Shown in pieces: positions 35,271 to 43,748 of a stretch of 64,000 nucleotides of DNA. Under the pieces are notes generated by a model. It searched no databases and was not told the origin of the DNA. It worked only from the letters and a program-made list of their open reading frames with translations. The stretch spans positions 1 to 64,000 of the forward strand of contig CAITBM010000008.1 in NCBI GenBank assembly GCA_903890485.1, in the 5' to 3' direction. A program made the translations under genes and the position numbers. The DNA comes from an uncultured Opitutaceae bacterium. GTDB lineage: Bacteria; Verrucomicrobiota; Verrucomicrobiia; Opitutales; Opitutaceae. Position 1 is the stretch's first letter, and each line of letters opens with the position of its first letter.

Positions 35271-36287
35271 ATGCAGAAGGCCATCCACGGCATCACGGTC
35301 GCCCACTTTTACGATACCTACCGTGAAAAGCTCAGGCTGGAGCTGGTGACGGGAGACGCGGGCCTCCATCGTCTGATCCGCGAGGGCAGCATCAACCGCC
35401 CCGCGCTCGCCCTGACCGGGTTTTTCAAGTACTTTGCCAACAAGCGCATACAGGTCATCGGTGCGGCGGAAATGACCTACCTGAAGACGCGCAGCCAGCT
35501 CGACCAGACGTTGATCTTCCGCGAAATGGCCAAGCGGAGCGTTCCGTGCGTGATCCTCACCCGTAATTATAATCCGACAACCGCGATGCTGACCGTTGCC
35601 TCGGAGATGAACCTTCCGGTGTTTAGGACCCCGCTGATCACCATGAACCTGGTGAACTTGGCGACGCTGTGCATCGACAATGAATTTGCGCCGAGCGGCA
35701 TTGAGCACGCGACGACGCTCGATGTTAAGGGGGTGGGCGTGATGCTCCGGGGCGACTCGGGGGTTGGAAAGAGCGAGTGCGCCCTGGCCCTGATCGAGCG
35801 CGGGCATTCCCTGGTGGCCGACGATCTCACGATCATCAAGCTCCTCGACGAGCGGGAGCTGATGGCTTCAAGCCGGGCGCTCAATCGCGGCTACATGGAG
35901 TGCCGCGGAATCGGGATCATCAACATAGCCGAGATGTTCGGCGTGAAGTCGATCCGGCTGGAGAAGCGGATCGACCTGGTGGTGTCACTGCACGAGTGGA
36001 CCCCCGAGGTGATCGAGGAGCGCACCGGGCTCGAGGAGAACAACTACGAGATCCTCGGCATGAAGGTTCCCCATATCGAGCTGTACGTCCGCCCGGGACG
36101 GGACATGGCGCGCCTTGTCGAGGTTGCCTCGCTTACCCAGGCGCTCAAGCGGATGGGCCACGACCCGGCGAAAGACTTCAACGACCGGCTGATCGCGTTC
36201 ATGTCCGAGGACAGCCCGGCGAAGCGGATGAAATTTAAGCCCATAGAGCGCGAGGAACGCGCACCGGGACGCCTCAGACAAGAATAG
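35271..36287 (+). CDS. hprK: HPr kinase/phosphorylase
   Basis: 338 residues. N-terminal domain of about 130 residues (LLTVASEMN-type helix-strand pattern), then the catalytic P-loop GDSGVGKSECALALIERGH near 165 and ECRGIGIINIAEMFG near 210. The family signature GMKVPHIELYVRPGRDM near 265 and TQALKRMG follow. Phosphorylates and dephosphorylates Ser46 of HPr in response to metabolites. In Gram-negatives it often controls non-sugar processes. No ptsH is visible here. rph starts three bases after its stop. Confidence 0.95.
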   Translation: MQKAIHGITVAHFYDTYREKLRLELVTGDAGLHRLIREGSINRPALALTGFFKYFANKRIQVIGAAEMTYLKTRSQLDQTLIFREMAKRSVPCVILTRNYNPTTAMLTVASEMNLPVFRTPLITMNLVNLATLCIDNEFAPSGIEHATTLDVKGVGVMLRGDSGVGKSECALALIERGHSLVADDLTIIKLLDERELMASSRALNRGYMECRGIGIINIAEMFGVKSIRLEKRIDLVVSLHEWTPEVIEERTGLEENNYEILGMKVPHIELYVRPGRDMARLVEVASLTQALKRMGHDPAKDFNDRLIAFMSEDSPAKRMKFKPIEREERAPGRLRQE

Positions 36288-36290
36288 CCC

Positions 36291-37040
36291 ATGCCCATCA
36301 CCGAACGCGCCGACGGGCGCAAACCCCACCAAATCCGCCCGGTCACGTTCGAGGCCAATTTTGCGCCCCATGCGACCGGATCGGTTCTCATTCGCTATGG
36401 GTCCACGCAGGTCATCTGCGCCGCTACAATAGAGAGCGGTGTCCCGACCTGGATGAAGCAGCAGGGGGTGAAGGGCGGATGGCTCACCGCCGAGTACTCG
36501 ATGCTCCCTTACTCGACCCACGAGCGCAAGGGTCGCGACATCAACAAGGGACGGCTCGATGGGCGCACGGTCGAGATCCAGCGCCTGATCGGCCGATCAC
36601 TCAGGGCGACCCTCGACCTGGACAAGCTCGGCCAGAACACGCTCTGGCTCGACTGTGATGTCCTCCAGGCCGACGGCGGCACGCGCACCGCGGCCATCAC
36701 GGGGGCGTACGTCGCCGCCAGGCTTGCCGTGCAGAAACTCCTGGATGCCGGAAAGCTCAAGGAGAACCCCCTGATCGACTCCGTTGCGGCCGTCAGCGTG
36801 GGACTCTTCAACGACGGCGCCCTCCTGGACCTCGCCTATGTCGAGGACAAGGATGCCCAGGTCGACTTCAACGTTGTCATGACGGGCCAGGGAAGGTTTG
36901 TGGAGGTCCAGGGCACGGGCGAGGAGTCCACCTTCAGCCAGGAGCAACTCGACCAGCTCCTCGCCCTCGCCCAGGTCGGCCTCAAGGAAATCTCGGCTCT
37001 CCAGGCCGCCTTTCTCGCCAGAAGTCTGCTCTCAAAGTGA
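36291..37040 (+). CDS. rph: Ribonuclease PH
   Basis: Phosphorolytic 3'-5' exoribonuclease that trims tRNA 3' ends. 249 residues. Motifs: ADGRKPHQIRPV (near 5), GSVLIRYGSTQVICAATIE, GWLTAEYSMLPYSTHER and RDINKGRLDGRTVEIQRLIGR near 85, LDCDVLQADGGTRTAAITGAY near 120, QVDFNVVMTGQGRFVEVQGTGEE near 185. It follows hprK directly. The length and motifs are full, with no sign of the E. coli K-12 frameshift. Confidence 0.97.
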   Translation: MPITERADGRKPHQIRPVTFEANFAPHATGSVLIRYGSTQVICAATIESGVPTWMKQQGVKGGWLTAEYSMLPYSTHERKGRDINKGRLDGRTVEIQRLIGRSLRATLDLDKLGQNTLWLDCDVLQADGGTRTAAITGAYVAARLAVQKLLDAGKLKENPLIDSVAAVSVGLFNDGALLDLAYVEDKDAQVDFNVVMTGQGRFVEVQGTGEESTFSQEQLDQLLALAQVGLKEISALQAAFLARSLLSK

Positions 37041-37044
37041 GGCC

Positions 37045-38877
37045 GTGGATCTCTCGGAGAGACACTACCGCTGGACATGGCAGCTGAAGTCGTCGCCTGA
37101 CGCGCTCTGGCCCCTGGTCTCGGACACGGACCGCACGAACCGCGACTGCGGATTCCCGCCATTCGAGGTCCGCCCCCCGAGGAAGGGCGAGCCGGCCGCG
37201 GAGCCGGGTGTAAGAAGGCTACGGTCGGTCTACCTCGGAATGGTCGGGGAATGGGAGGAGCGGGAATTTGAGTGGATCAGGCCGGCGCGCTTCATTGTCG
37301 ACCGCCGCTTCTCCAAGGGCCCCATTTCGCGGATGATCCAGTCCTGCGAACTCACGGCACGGGACGGCGCAGGAACAACGGTAGTCTATGAGATGAGGGT
37401 CACTCCCGTGAACCTACTCGGGGCAATCGTGGTGCCCCTGGCGGTCGGCGTTCGGATGAGGAGGGCCGTCGAGCGAGTTTTCCGACACTACGACCGCCTG
37501 GCCGGAGCGCAGACAAAGCAAGGGGACGCGGCCGTCCTCTCCGCTGCGACGAAGCCGGCAGACTCCCGGCTTGCCCGCATCGCCCAGAAGCTGGTCGGCA
37601 ACGCCGGGCAGCCTGAGGCGCTGGTCCGTCGCCTCACCCACCTTGTCGAGTCGGGGGACGACCCCTCGCTCGCGAAGATGCGTCCCTACGCGATCGCCGA
37701 CTCCTGGGGCACGGAGAGGGGCGAGACGCTCGACCTTTTCCTACACGCTACCCGCGAAGGAATGCTCGACTTTAGCTGGGACGTCCTGTGCCCCCACTGC
37801 AGGGGCTCGACCGGCGGAAAGTCAGACCTATCCGGGGTGACGAGCGAAGCCCGATGCGATTCGTGCGGCGTGGATTTCGAGGTCAATTTCGACCAGAGCG
37901 TCGAATTGAACTTTGTGCTCGATCCCGGGATCAGGAAGGTCACCCGCACGCAGTACTGCCTGGGGGGACCCCAGATCACCCCCCATGTGGTCGCCCAGAA
38001 GTCCCTCGCCCCCCGGGAGAGCCTCTACGTCGCCATGGCCTATCCCGAAGGGCGGTACCGGGTGAGGGTGAGGGGCGTTGCCGTCATGCAGGCGTTCCGG
38101 ATCGAGCGCGGGGGAGCCGCAAGGGTGCGGATAGACGTGGGTCCCGACCCCAGGCCCATGGATGAGCCCATCGTGGCGCCCGACGGCATCCTGAACATCG
38201 AGAACACCGACGCGAGCGTGCACATGGCCTTTGTCGAGCGGGTGGCCTGGAGCGACCAATCGGTCACGGCGGCCGCCGTGACCTCCCGCCAGATCTTCCG
38301 CGACCTGTTCTCCAGGGAGATACTCCGGCCGGGCGAGCGCATCTCGGTCGGCACCATCACGATTGTCTTCACCGACCTGAAGAACTCGACGCAGCTCTAC
38401 CGCGATATCGGCGATGCACCGGCGTTCGGCAGGGTTCTCGGCCACTTTGACGTGATCAAGGACTCGGTGGCTGCCGAGGGCGGCGCGATCATCAAGACCA
38501 TGGGCGACGCGGTGATGGCGGCGTTTGTCCACCCGGACGCCGCATTCAGGGCCATGAGGCGTGCCCAGCAGAGCCTCTCCTCGCCGGAGACCGCGCGCTC
38601 GCCGTTCGCCCTCAAATGCAGCATCCACCAGGGTCCTTGCCTGGCGATAAACCAGAACGATCGGCTCGATTACTTCGGCACGACCGTCAACATCGGGTCG
38701 CGGCTGTGCTCACTGTCCACGGGCTCGGACATCATCCTTTCCGAGCAAGTCGCGGCCGACCCCGAAGTGGGTAAGATCTTAAACAATTCATCCACAACCA
38801 TTTCAGCGATCAAGGATGCCTCCACGCTCAAAGGCATCGCAGGGGCCCCGTTTCCCTTCTGGAGAATCGCGGGTTGA
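37045..38877 (+). CDS. Adenylate cyclase (class III) with START-like and DUF5939 regions
   Basis: 610 residues from GTG 37045, five bases after rph. An N-terminal START/SRPBCC-like region covers residues 1-150 (RYWTWQLKSSPDALWPLVSDT-type start). The middle holds a zinc-ribbon-like CPHC (249-252) and CDSC (271-274) and a DUF5939-like region. The catalytic domain runs 435-590: metal Asp in VFTDLKNSTQLYRDIGD (Asp444), Lys484 and Asp488 in IIKTMGDAVMAAF, and LDYFGTTVNIGSRL. The Lys/Asp pair indicates ATP rather than GTP. No membrane span is clear. It makes cAMP; the trigger may be a ligand in the START domain. Confidence 0.86.
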   Translation: MDLSERHYRWTWQLKSSPDALWPLVSDTDRTNRDCGFPPFEVRPPRKGEPAAEPGVRRLRSVYLGMVGEWEEREFEWIRPARFIVDRRFSKGPISRMIQSCELTARDGAGTTVVYEMRVTPVNLLGAIVVPLAVGVRMRRAVERVFRHYDRLAGAQTKQGDAAVLSAATKPADSRLARIAQKLVGNAGQPEALVRRLTHLVESGDDPSLAKMRPYAIADSWGTERGETLDLFLHATREGMLDFSWDVLCPHCRGSTGGKSDLSGVTSEARCDSCGVDFEVNFDQSVELNFVLDPGIRKVTRTQYCLGGPQITPHVVAQKSLAPRESLYVAMAYPEGRYRVRVRGVAVMQAFRIERGGAARVRIDVGPDPRPMDEPIVAPDGILNIENTDASVHMAFVERVAWSDQSVTAAAVTSRQIFRDLFSREILRPGERISVGTITIVFTDLKNSTQLYRDIGDAPAFGRVLGHFDVIKDSVAAEGGAIIKTMGDAVMAAFVHPDAAFRAMRRAQQSLSSPETARSPFALKCSIHQGPCLAINQNDRLDYFGTTVNIGSRLCSLSTGSDIILSEQVAADPEVGKILNNSSTTISAIKDASTLKGIAGAPFPFWRIAG

Positions 38878-38932
38878 GCTTTATTAGCGTGCCCCCCAAC
38901 CCCAAAATGTGCCACACATCAAGCGGTCGTAA

Positions 38933-40123
38933 ATGAACATACACGAGTACCAGGCCAAGGCCCTCCTAGAGAAATTCGGCGTTCCTATCCCCAAGGGCGC
39001 AGCGGCAAAGACCCCGGAGGAGTTCATCAACGCGCTCACGGAGCTGCCCGAGGGACCGACGATGGTGAAGTCGCAGATCCACGCCGGCGGGCGCGGCAAA
39101 GGCACGTTCACGGACGGCTACAAGGGGGGCGTTAAGTTCTGCAAATCCAAGGCCGACGCCAAGGAAGTCGCGGCGCGCATGCTCGGCAACACCCTGGTGA
39201 CAGCGCAGACCGGACCCGCCGGACGCAAGGTGCAGACGATCTATTTCACGGTGGCGAGCGACATCAAGAAGGAGTACTACCTGGCAATCCTCCTGGACCG
39301 CGTCGCATCGCGGCCCGTCATCGTCGCCTCGACCGAGGGTGGCGTGGAAATCGAGAAGGTTGCGCACGAAACCCCGGAGAAGATCTTCAAGGTCGTGGTC
39401 GACCCGGCCTACGGGCTCGCCGACTTCCAGGTGCGGGAACTCGTCACCAGGCTCGGCTTCGCCGGCAACGAGGCCAAGAACGCTTCGAAGCTCATCCGCT
39501 GCCTGTACGCGATGTACTGGGAGACCGACGCCGCCATGGTGGAGGTGAACCCGCTCATCAGCACCCCCTCGGGCGAAGTCCTGGCGCTCGATGCCAAGGT
39601 CTCCTTCGACGACAACTCCCTCTTCAGGCATCCGGAGATCGTCACCCTGCGCGACCTGAACGAGGAGGATCCGAAGGAAGTCGAGGCCTCCAAGCACTCG
39701 CTTAACTATATCGCTCTTGATGGGAACATTGCATGCCTGGTGAACGGTGCGGGCCTGGCCATGAGCACGATGGACATCATCAAGCATTTCGGGGGCAGCC
39801 CCGCGAACTTCCTGGACGTCGGCGGCGGGGCGACCCGCTCCCAGGTTGTCGCGGCCTTCAAGATCATCCTCGGCGACCCCAACGTGCAGGGAATTTTCGT
39901 CAACATCTTCGGCGGCATCATGGACTGCAACGTGATCGCCACCGGCATTGTCGAGGCCGTGCGCGAAGTCGGCCTGAAGCTGCCGCTTGTTGTGCGACTC
40001 GAGGGAAACAACGTGGAGGCGGGCAAGGCCACCCTCGCCTCCTCGGGCCTCACCATCGTTTCGGGCGATTCGATGGCGGATGCCGCGCAGAAGATCGTCA
40101 AGCTCGTGGCAGCCGCGGCCTAG
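38933..40123 (+). CDS. sucC: Succinyl-CoA ligase beta subunit
   Basis: 396 residues. ATP-grasp nucleotide domain: MNIHEYQAKALLEKFGVPIPKG start, VKSQIHAGGRGKGTF near 45, and SRPVIVAS/ GGVEIEKVAHETPEKI near 135. The ligase CoA domain carries NGAGLAMSTMDIIKHFGGSPANFLDVGGGAT near 265 (abridged) and NIFGGIMDCNVIATGIVEA. Makes ATP or GTP from succinyl-CoA in the TCA cycle. First gene of sucC-glyoxalase-sucD. Confidence 0.96.
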   Translation: MNIHEYQAKALLEKFGVPIPKGAAAKTPEEFINALTELPEGPTMVKSQIHAGGRGKGTFTDGYKGGVKFCKSKADAKEVAARMLGNTLVTAQTGPAGRKVQTIYFTVASDIKKEYYLAILLDRVASRPVIVASTEGGVEIEKVAHETPEKIFKVVVDPAYGLADFQVRELVTRLGFAGNEAKNASKLIRCLYAMYWETDAAMVEVNPLISTPSGEVLALDAKVSFDDNSLFRHPEIVTLRDLNEEDPKEVEASKHSLNYIALDGNIACLVNGAGLAMSTMDIIKHFGGSPANFLDVGGGATRSQVVAAFKIILGDPNVQGIFVNIFGGIMDCNVIATGIVEAVREVGLKLPLVVRLEGNNVEAGKATLASSGLTIVSGDSMADAAQKIVKLVAAAA

Positions 40124-40154
40124 ACGCGGCGCACACCAAAAGGAGCCCCACCCC

Positions 40155-40529
40155 ATGTCCGCCAAAATACGCATCAAGGAGATCGCATTCGTCTTCCATC
40201 CGGTTTCCGACATCGATCGGGCCCGGGCCTTCTACGGGACACTGCTGGGACTAAAGGTCCTCCTGCAGCTCGAGATCCAGCCGGGCGTCTGGTGGATCGA
40301 ATACGACGTGGCCGGCGCTGCGCTCGCGATCTCCAACATGGGCGGGCCCCTGGGGTCACCCGGGGCCAACCTGGCGCTCGAGGTGGAGAGCCTGGACGAC
40401 TGCCTGGCGGTGGTTCGCGGGGCGAAGATACCCCTCACGATCGAGCCTCAGGATTTTCCCCCGTGCAGGATGTTCGGCATCAACACCCCCGACGGGCACG
40501 GCATCATGTTCCACCAGCGCAAAGCGTGA
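40155..40529 (+). CDS. Glyoxalase/bleomycin-resistance fold protein inside sucCD
   Basis: 124 residues from ATG 40155, with AGGAG 13 bases upstream. One VOC fold unit is visible: [22 protein letters not shown] at the start, [33 protein letters not shown] and a final [19 protein letters not shown]. The metal-binding His at position 15 and the closing Glu/His pattern are only partly conserved, so function is uncertain. Sits between sucC and sucD with short gaps (31 and 7 bases), in the same direction. Confidence 0.86.
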   Translation: MSAKIRIKEIAFVFHPVSDIDRARAFYGTLLGLKVLLQLEIQPGVWWIEYDVAGAALAISNMGGPLGSPGANLALEVESLDDCLAVVRGAKIPLTIEPQDFPPCRMFGINTPDGHGIMFHQRKA

Positions 40530-40536
40530 TTTTCCC

Positions 40537-41460
40537 ATGGCGATACTCGTAACTCCTGAGACCCGGATCCTTGTCCAGGGCATCACCGGCGACTTTGGTG
40601 GCCGGCACGCAAAGCTCTCGCTCGACTACGGCACGAAAGTCGTGGCGGGCGTCACACCGGGCAAGGGGGGCCAATTCTTCGAGCACGGGACCCACCGCGT
40701 CCCGATCTTCAACTCTGTCGCCTCCGCGGCCCGGGAAACGGGAGCCACGGTCTCCGCGATCTTCGTGCCGCCGCCATTCGCCGCCGACGCCATTCTCGAG
40801 TGCGCCGACGCCGGCCTGGATCTGGCCGTGGCGATCACCGAGGGCATCCCGGTCCGCGACATGGTCCGCGTCAAGCGAGCCATCGCGGAGAAGAAGATGC
40901 GGCTAATCGGCCCCAACTGCCCCGGGGTCGTGACTCCGGGATCCGGCGAAAAATCCTATGGCGGCTGCCGGATCGGGATCGCGCCGGGATACATCCACAA
41001 GAAGGGACACGTCGGGGTGGTGTCCCGCTCCGGGACGCTCACCTACGAGGCGGTCTACCAGCTTACCGTCCTCGGCATTGGCCAGAGCACCTGTGTCGGG
41101 ATCGGCGGGGACCCGGTCAACGGGACCTCCCACCTCGACGTGATCAAGATGTTCAATGACGACCCTGAGACCGTCGGCATCGTGATGATCGGGGAGATCG
41201 GCGGAAACGCCGAGGTCGAGGCGGCGCGCTGGATCAAGGCCAACTGCAGGAAACCCGTAGCCGGGTTCATCGCCGGGGCCACCGCACCGGCGGGGCGCCG
41301 CATGGGACACGCCGGCGCCATTGTCGGGGGAGCCGAGGACACCGCTGCAGCCAAGATCGCGGTCTTTGCCGAGTGCGGCATCGAGGTCGCGGTCACGCCG
41401 TCGGATATGGCCGCCGCCCTCATCCGGGCGGCCAAGGCGCGGGGCGTCACCCTCTCCTAG
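40537..41460 (+). CDS. sucD: Succinyl-CoA ligase alpha subunit
   Basis: 307 residues. CoA-binding Rossmann start [20 protein letters not shown], then [19 protein letters not shown] and [17 protein letters not shown] near 170. The phosphorylated active-site His lies in [18 protein letters not shown] near 255. Partner of sucC with one gene between. The stop is in CTAG, shared with the opposing glycosyltransferase. Confidence 0.96.
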   Translation: MAILVTPETRILVQGITGDFGGRHAKLSLDYGTKVVAGVTPGKGGQFFEHGTHRVPIFNSVASAARETGATVSAIFVPPPFAADAILECADAGLDLAVAITEGIPVRDMVRVKRAIAEKKMRLIGPNCPGVVTPGSGEKSYGGCRIGIAPGYIHKKGHVGVVSRSGTLTYEAVYQLTVLGIGQSTCVGIGGDPVNGTSHLDVIKMFNDDPETVGIVMIGEIGGNAEVEAARWIKANCRKPVAGFIAGATAPAGRRMGHAGAIVGGAEDTAAAKIAVFAECGIEVAVTPSDMAAALIRAAKARGVTLS

Positions 41461-42233
41461 TCCGATTCCCGCGAGGGAAGCTGGTGCGCGACCAGCTTCG
41501 CGTGCTTGTAGAAGGAATTCTCGAAGCGCAGGACCGCGATCACCAGGCCCGGACCGCCGTCCAGAAACCCGAGTTGAAGCACGTAGGCCTTGAAAAAGGA
41601 CCAGCAGGCCCGCGAAAAGGCCTTCACGTATCCGCCCTTGGCACCCTGGCGGACCTGCTTGTGCACGCCGAGCGCCGTATACCGGTTCATCTTGCCGATC
41701 GCCTCGTCTAGGGTCGCGTAGGGTATCTGGTTGATCGGAGAAGTCATCCGGCCGAGCCTGCCGTCAAGGACCCATCCCTCGTGGACGTCGTCCTCGGAGA
41801 CGTAGGTCATCTTGCCGCGACGGAAGAGCTGGGGCTGCCGGTAGTCGGGATACCAGCCGCTGTGCCTGATAGCCCGCCCGAGGAGAAAATTGCGGCGGGG
41901 AACAAGATAGGCGTCGGCCGATCCCGGATCGGACACGATGCGCAGGATCTCGTCGCGAGCCTCGGGCGTGCAGCGTTCGTCGGAATCCAGGCTGAAGATC
42001 CAGGGCTGAGTCGTGTTCAGGATGCCGCTTTGGCGCAGCTCGCCAAACTTGCTGAATTCGACCTGCACCACCCTGGCGCCGTGGCTCCTTGCGATCTCGA
42101 GCGTGCCGTCGGTGCTGTTCGAGTCGATGAGCACGACCTCCGCGGCCCATGTGACGCTCTCCAGCGCCGGGCCGATCTTTTTTTCCTCGTTCCGGGAGAG
42201 GATGAATACGGAAACCGGTGGTTTGGACGCCAT
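41457..42233 (-). CDS. Glycosyltransferase family 2 (WaaE-like)
   Basis: 258 residues from ATG 42233. It starts [21 protein letters not shown], continues [13 protein letters not shown] (nucleotide-binding strand), and has [12 protein letters not shown] (metal DxD, here DSDE). The middle has [17 protein letters not shown] and [12 protein letters not shown], as in KDO or heptose beta-1,4-glucosyltransferases of the WaaE/KdtX type. The C-terminus has one hydrophobic helix pair. Probably adds a sugar to the LPS core. Second gene of a two-gene minus-strand operon. Confidence 0.88.
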   Translation of the reverse strand: MASKPPVSVFILSRNEEKKIGPALESVTWAAEVVLIDSNSTDGTLEIARSHGARVVQVEFSKFGELRQSGILNTTQPWIFSLDSDERCTPEARDEILRIVSDPGSADAYLVPRRNFLLGRAIRHSGWYPDYRQPQLFRRGKMTYVSEDDVHEGWVLDGRLGRMTSPINQIPYATLDEAIGKMNRYTALGVHKQVRQGAKGGYVKAFSRACWSFFKAYVLQLGFLDGGPGLVIAVLRFENSFYKHAKLVAHQLPSRESD

Positions 42234-42253
42234 GGCGGGCTTGGGATCGAATC

Positions 42254-43198
42254 TCAGACCAATCCCACCACAGAGCGAGCGATTTGATAGAGGTAGCCGC
42301 AGGACCGCCACGTCCTGACGAAGGCCCGCTTGGCGTTGTCACCCTGGAGCGTGAGCAAGCATGCGACGGTGGTGAGGGAGAAGCCCGCGAGCTTGAGCAT
42401 CGCGCCAAAGGCCCGCGACGAAAGGTACCCGTAAGGGGACTGGTTTGAGGCGCGGAGCGTGCGGACCCGGTCCACAACCCTGGAGCGCGCGGAGTCGAAT
42501 GCGTGGCGGAGCGCATAGCCCATGGTGAGGCGGCTTGCCGGGATCTGGTGGAGCACCTTGGCCCCGGGGACAAACCAGGCATCGAGCCCGACCGCCCGGA
42601 TCCTGCGGATCATCTCACTGTCCCCGCCCCCGAAGAGCTTCCCACCCTTCCTGTCGAGGCTCGTGTCAAAGGATCCAAAGCGGGCAAAAACCCACTTTGG
42701 GAAGGCAAAGTTGGCGCCCATCGGGACCTGGTCCGGGGGAAGGGGACCGGGATCCATCCGGAAGCCGAGCGGCCTGTGGGATCCCTCAAGCCACCGCGGG
42801 ATGCCGTCCGGAAAGACCGGCACGACCTCCCCGCCGACCACACCGATCGAGTGCGCCCGGTCCGAAGAGAATGGGGCGACCATCTGCTCAAGCCAGGTGG
42901 GCTCCATCAGGATGTCGTCGTCCACCAGAACCACGATATCACCCTGCGACTCCTCGATTGCCCGGTTGCGCCCGTGATCCAGGCCCTGGCGCATCTCAAG
43001 CACGTGCCGGGGCGCAGGCGATGAGGCCATGAAGGAGGAGACCACGTCGCGCGTGTCGTCCTTCGAGTTGTTGTCGATCACCAGGAGTTCCCAAAGCTCG
43101 TGCGGGTAGGTCTGGCGCACGAGCCCCGCCAGGGTCTCGCGCAGGAACCGGGAACGATTGAAAGTGATGACGGCGACCGTGATCCGCAGGAGGGGCAT
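42254..43198 (-). CDS. Glycosyltransferase family 2
   Basis: 314 residues. The GT2 start is RITVAVITFNRSRFLRETL, then LVIDNNSKDDTRDV and GDIVVLVDDDILMEPTW (the DDD metal site, near residue 95). GANFAFPKWVFARFGSFD and GGGDSEMIRRIRA (near 210) are the acceptor side with the ED-like motif. A hydrophobic segment near 280 (FSLTTVACLLTL) suggests membrane association. First gene of the pair with the WaaE-like enzyme, 20 bases apart. Exact sugar and acceptor unknown; surface polysaccharide is likely. Confidence 0.9.
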   Translation of the reverse strand: MPLLRITVAVITFNRSRFLRETLAGLVRQTYPHELWELLVIDNNSKDDTRDVVSSFMASSPAPRHVLEMRQGLDHGRNRAIEESQGDIVVLVDDDILMEPTWLEQMVAPFSSDRAHSIGVVGGEVVPVFPDGIPRWLEGSHRPLGFRMDPGPLPPDQVPMGANFAFPKWVFARFGSFDTSLDRKGGKLFGGGDSEMIRRIRAVGLDAWFVPGAKVLHQIPASRLTMGYALRHAFDSARSRVVDRVRTLRASNQSPYGYLSSRAFGAMLKLAGFSLTTVACLLTLQGDNAKRAFVRTWRSCGYLYQIARSVVGLV

Positions 43199-43299
43199 CT
43201 ATTCGAATGGGCTAGCGAGTATAATTTGCTTCTGATAACCAACGAGTTGCAATAAACCAAGCTCTATTGCGAAAAAAACTCTGGACGGATGCCCCCGAA

Positions 43300-43480
43300 A
43301 TTTCATGATTCGCGACGCATCAGGAACGAATCGGCCCTAAAAAGCTGGTTCTGCCAACCGGGCCGGGAGCGGCCACGGTGGATCGGGCGAAAGCCCGGAT
43401 GTGCGGAGCTCAAAAGGCCCCGAACCGAAACGCTCCCGAAAGCGACAGCCGACCTGATGCCCAGGTCGGCTTTTTGTTTT
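43300..43480 (+). ncRNA. Structured RNA with intrinsic terminator (leader or sRNA)
   Basis: The 325-base gap before the small arm-domain gene holds four consecutive helices. GATTCG/CGAATC pair at 43307-43332. A long nested hairpin runs 43347-43426: GGTTC/GAACC, GGGCC/GGCCC, GAGC/GCTC, then CGGGC-GAAA-GCCCG capped by a GNRA tetraloop. CGCT/AGCG pair at 43431-43444, and a terminator follows. GGTT at 43347 can instead pair with AACC at 43356, giving alternative folds. It matches no RNA family I recognise. The 5' end and promoter are not certain; 43199-43299 holds nothing I can assign. Confidence 0.55.
43448..43480 (+). terminator. Strong intrinsic terminator
   Basis: GCCGACCT (43448-43455) and AGGTCGGC (43463-43470) form a perfect eight-pair stem with a seven-base loop, followed by TTTTTGTTTT. 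It lies 44 bases before the next ATG, so it ends the structured RNA or works as an attenuator for the following gene. Confidence 0.88.
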
Positions 43481-43523
43481 CAGCCCTGTTGCGCGATTAA
43501 ATCCACAAAGATCATCACGCACC

Positions 43524-43748
43524 ATGACAAACCTAGAAGAACAGCCCGGTATCCGCATCACGGCCGACAACCCGAACCACCACCTGTGGAACAACCACGG
43601 AACCTGGTTCCTGCACTACACGATCCACCCCACCCCGTTCACCAAGGAACGCATCCGACGTTCCCTGGGAACCAAGGACCTGGCGACCGCCCAGGCAAGG
43701 AGGGACGCCTTCTTCGCGGCGTTCCTGAGGAAGCAGGTCGCGGCCTAG
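43524..43748 (+). CDS. Small protein resembling a tyrosine-recombinase arm-binding domain
   Basis: 74 residues. WFLHYTIHPTPFTKERIRRSLGTKD followed by ATAQARRDAFFAAF (abridged) fits the three-strand-plus-helix arm DNA-binding domain of phage-type integrases: a WxxxY strand, a basic R-R-SLGT turn, then a helix with AxxRR. No core-binding or catalytic domain follows. The ATG is 44 bases after a terminator, and the stop shares CTAG with hemW. It may be a stand-alone DNA-binding regulator, an excisionase-like protein or a remnant; the intact small frame argues against simple decay. Confidence 0.6.
   Translation: MTNLEEQPGIRITADNPNHHLWNNHGTWFLHYTIHPTPFTKERIRRSLGTKDLATAQARRDAFFAAFLRKQVAA

Noticed and set aside
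43220-43225. TATAAT as a promoter -10 box for the structured RNA
   Set aside because: No acceptable -35 box lies 16-18 bases upstream and the distance to the first helix is large, so I left the promoter unassigned.
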